Origin: Rhizobium sp. BG4
GTDB lineage: Bacteria; Pseudomonadota; Alphaproteobacteria; Rhizobiales; Rhizobiaceae
Assembly (NCBI RefSeq): GCF_016864575.1
Contig: NZ_CP044125.1
Span: 2,533,001 to 2,597,000, forward strand
DNA: 64,000 bases
Direction: 5' to 3'
This document shows, piece after piece, positions 62,169 through 64,000 of this stretch; within the stretch, counting starts at the first letter, position 1, and each line of letters opens with the position of its first letter. A model generated the notes under the pieces. That model had not been told where the DNA came from. It did not search any database and was given only the letters and a program-made list of their open reading frames with translations. Position numbers and translations under genes: made by a program.

Positions 62169-63539
62169 TTATTGCTGGAGGCTCGCCAATCTGTGGCCCT
62201 TGTCAAAAAGCGCCGACGCGGAGAGCAGGCCGTCCGCCGCTGCCAATTTGTCGACGGCCATTTTCGAGTAGCGGGTAAGGCGCGCGACGACGGTCTCTCC
62301 AAGCGAGACAATCACGTCCTCACCGACATGGCATCCAAAGAACTTGTCGTTGTTGGGCTGTCCGGCTGCGGTCAGTTCGACGGGATCGTCGTCGACCTTG
62401 ACGAGGACATAGACCTCATCGCCTTCGGCCTTCGGGAATTTGGCGAAGTAGCGGTTCTGCTGGCCGCTGTCGAAATAGCGGACGATCTTGTAGACATGGC
62501 CGCTTTTCTTGACGCCGAGCGAGCGGAAATTGACCATGGCGGGCGTGCCGATATCGAGCGAGGAGACATCCCGGCTGCGATAGACGGCAGCGGCAAAAGC
62601 CTCGTTGCAATCGAGCGACTTGGCGACCGCCTGGCCCTGCATCACGAAATCGCCGAAGGAGGCGTCGACGCTGACGACCTGGCCGTGATGGTCGGCGACG
62701 ACTTCGGCCGCACCCGACTTGCCGAGCCGGCCTTCCTCGCGGTTGATCAGCTTTTCGACCTGCGCCTTGCGCTCGGTCATCTGGTTGATCTCGATATTGT
62801 CCTCGGCGATATCGCCGGCGAGCTTGGTGCGCTGCATCTCCAGCGTCAGCAGGTTGGCGGCAACCGTGCCGCCGGTATAGATGTCACGGCTGACGAGCGA
62901 CTGGACGATCTCGTTGCGCTTCAGCTCGCCGCGGGCGGCATCGAGCTCGCCCTGGGCGGCATTGCGCTTCTGGCGCTGCGGCTCGACGCTGGCCTCGGAG
63001 GTCAGCCCCTTCTTCAGCATTGTGGTGGCGCGCTGCAGCAGCGCATCCTGCTCGGCGAGCCGCGCTTCGTAAATCTCGACATTCGATTGGGCGTTGCCGA
63101 TCACGGCGCCGAGCTCGCTCAGGACGCCGTCCTTGACGTCGGCGATCTGCGCCTTGACCTTGCTCAGCTGGTCGTTGCGCTCGGCCACGACATTGATCGT
63201 GTTGTTGAGCTTCTCCGTCAGGTCGAGCTTCTCGAGCCTGAGGCCCGTCAGCGATGTCTGGTCCTGGTTCGGATTGGAAACGGTGGCGGTGACGTCGCCG
63301 AGATTGACCACCTGGCCGACCTGCAGGTCGATCTTGTCGACGCGGCCATAGATCGGTGAGGCGATCATCTGCACAGGGGCATTGATCACGGCTTTCGGCG
63401 AGACGACGAAGAACTGGTTTGGCACCATCGACATGCCGATGGTGAAGAGTAGCAAGAACGCGAACAAATACCCTGCAATCCGCGAAGCGGACAGTATTCG
63501 TACGTCTTTTGGATGAATGTTTATTGGTGTGGCCTTCAT
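62169..63539 (-). CDS. HlyD-like membrane fusion protein of the glucan operon
   Basis: A 456-residue protein. One N-terminal membrane helix (RIAGYLFAFLLLFTIGMSMV) is followed by a beta barrel/lipoyl part (IASPIYGRVDKIDLQVGQVV), a long coiled-coil hairpin (about 95-260) and a second lipoyl half (VVADHHGQVVSVDASFGDF). This is the HlyD/membrane-fusion layout; it would carry the glucan across the periplasm, as suggested for BgsB. ATG at 63539 is preferred to a TTG three codons earlier. It is first in the three-gene operon. Confidence 0.83.
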   Translation of the reverse strand: MKATPINIHPKDVRILSASRIAGYLFAFLLLFTIGMSMVPNQFFVVSPKAVINAPVQMIASPIYGRVDKIDLQVGQVVNLGDVTATVSNPNQDQTSLTGLRLEKLDLTEKLNNTINVVAERNDQLSKVKAQIADVKDGVLSELGAVIGNAQSNVEIYEARLAEQDALLQRATTMLKKGLTSEASVEPQRQKRNAAQGELDAARGELKRNEIVQSLVSRDIYTGGTVAANLLTLEMQRTKLAGDIAEDNIEINQMTERKAQVEKLINREEGRLGKSGAAEVVADHHGQVVSVDASFGDFVMQGQAVAKSLDCNEAFAAAVYRSRDVSSLDIGTPAMVNFRSLGVKKSGHVYKIVRYFDSGQQNRYFAKFPKAEGDEVYVLVKVDDDPVELTAAGQPNNDKFFGCHVGEDVIVSLGETVVARLTRYSKMAVDKLAAADGLLSASALFDKGHRLASLQQ

Positions 63540-63548
63540 ATTCTTCAA

Positions 63549-64000
63549 TCCTGAACTGACAAATCATAGATCGAAATTGAAGGGCACTTCCCCCGTCGTT
63601 TTTTTATTTAGTTGTTAATGAAAAAGTACCATCCGACCTCCAGCAAGGCAACTGCTTCTCAAGTGCAAAATTTTGCGGGACAGTGTTGTGACGAAGATGG
63701 TCTCCAAGTTAAGAATATGAAAAGAAACGAATTAATCGGCTTTATTTCCGGCATAGAAAATTTTCGTGACTGTAGGAATTGACCGTTTGAAAGCATCCGG
63801 CGGTAACTGCCAGGCCTCCAGATGCAACTGCCGAATGCCTTCTGCGGCCCGCCGGGGCAGCGGCTTTTACTGAGTTTTTCACTCCGATTTTAGCACCGGC
63901 TACATCTCCTGAGCGAAATGCGGGCCATGCCCGCGACCGAACGAAGCATTTGCATCTCTGGAATGTGACAGAGACTTCGCTTGCCTGCTGCCGCGTGAGT
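63549..64000. promoter_or_regulatory. Upstream region of the glucan operon
   Basis: This AT-rich 450-base end of the window shows no convincing gene or RNA. It should contain the promoter of the glucan operon. No clear operator was recognised. Confidence 0.35.

Overview
The window is a 64-kb stretch of GC-rich chromosome from an alphaproteobacterium of the Rhizobiaceae. The gene set and order best fit the Rhizobium leguminosarum/etli group: a second-type rhizobial che cluster, the tkt-gap-pgk-fba block, zapA followed by 6S RNA, RcdA, DUF1192 and YdcH proteins, and short type-B L36. The species call is inference from family recognition. Genes are dense and mostly housekeeping. I saw no tRNA, rRNA, insertion sequence, prophage or CRISPR array.

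Layout. 1-10.4 kb: small metabolic and regulatory units (LysE exporter fragment; tautomerase-cupin-DUF4865 operon opposite a LysR regulator; GlxA-type regulator opposite an SDR; Ser/Thr dehydratase; membrane AraC regulator; gamma-glutamyltransferase; hydrolase). 10.4-17.2 kb: TPR protein, rpmJ, purE-purK with a YdcH gene, ArsR, GFA, TauE, a ThiE-like protein and a Sel1-repeat protein. 17.2-28.9 kb: a complete chemotaxis system (STAS, cheY, cheA, cheW, two MCPs, cheW, cheR, cheB) opposite a soluble MCP-like protein with a CheZ-type DxxxQ motif. 28.9-33.6 kb: SDR and TetR with shared operators, suhB, and a MotA/MotB-like channel pair. 33.7-40.6 kb: an FAD dehydrogenase broken by one frameshift, a DUF1508 (YegP) protein, an orphan TctC-type binding protein, a class III nucleotide cyclase, a BrnT toxin whose antitoxin carries a DUF1508 domain, and an ABC exporter. 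40.7-45 kb: rpmE, rcdA with CtrA-like sites upstream, DUF1192, an MFS transporter and PhzF. 44.9-54.3 kb: fba, pgk, a K+/H+ antiporter, a GNAT protein, gap, tkt, then zapA and 6S RNA. 54.3-58.7 kb: a GcvA-like regulator, an MFS exporter behind a structured leader, and an ArsR/SRPBCC/VOC module. 58.7-63.5 kb: a three-gene beta-glucan synthesis operon (membrane fusion protein, glycosidase-like protein, GT2 synthase).

How the parts work together. The che operon encodes a full pathway but no CheD and no classical CheZ; the divergent MCP-like protein is the best candidate for the missing phosphatase. The fba/pgk/gap/tkt block serves lower glycolysis, gluconeogenesis and the pentose phosphate cycle. 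The last three genes look like a c-di-GMP-era exopolysaccharide machine with a degenerate PilZ-like tail. The two most unusual observations are the BrnT toxin with a DUF1508-bearing antitoxin and the MCP/CheZ hybrid.
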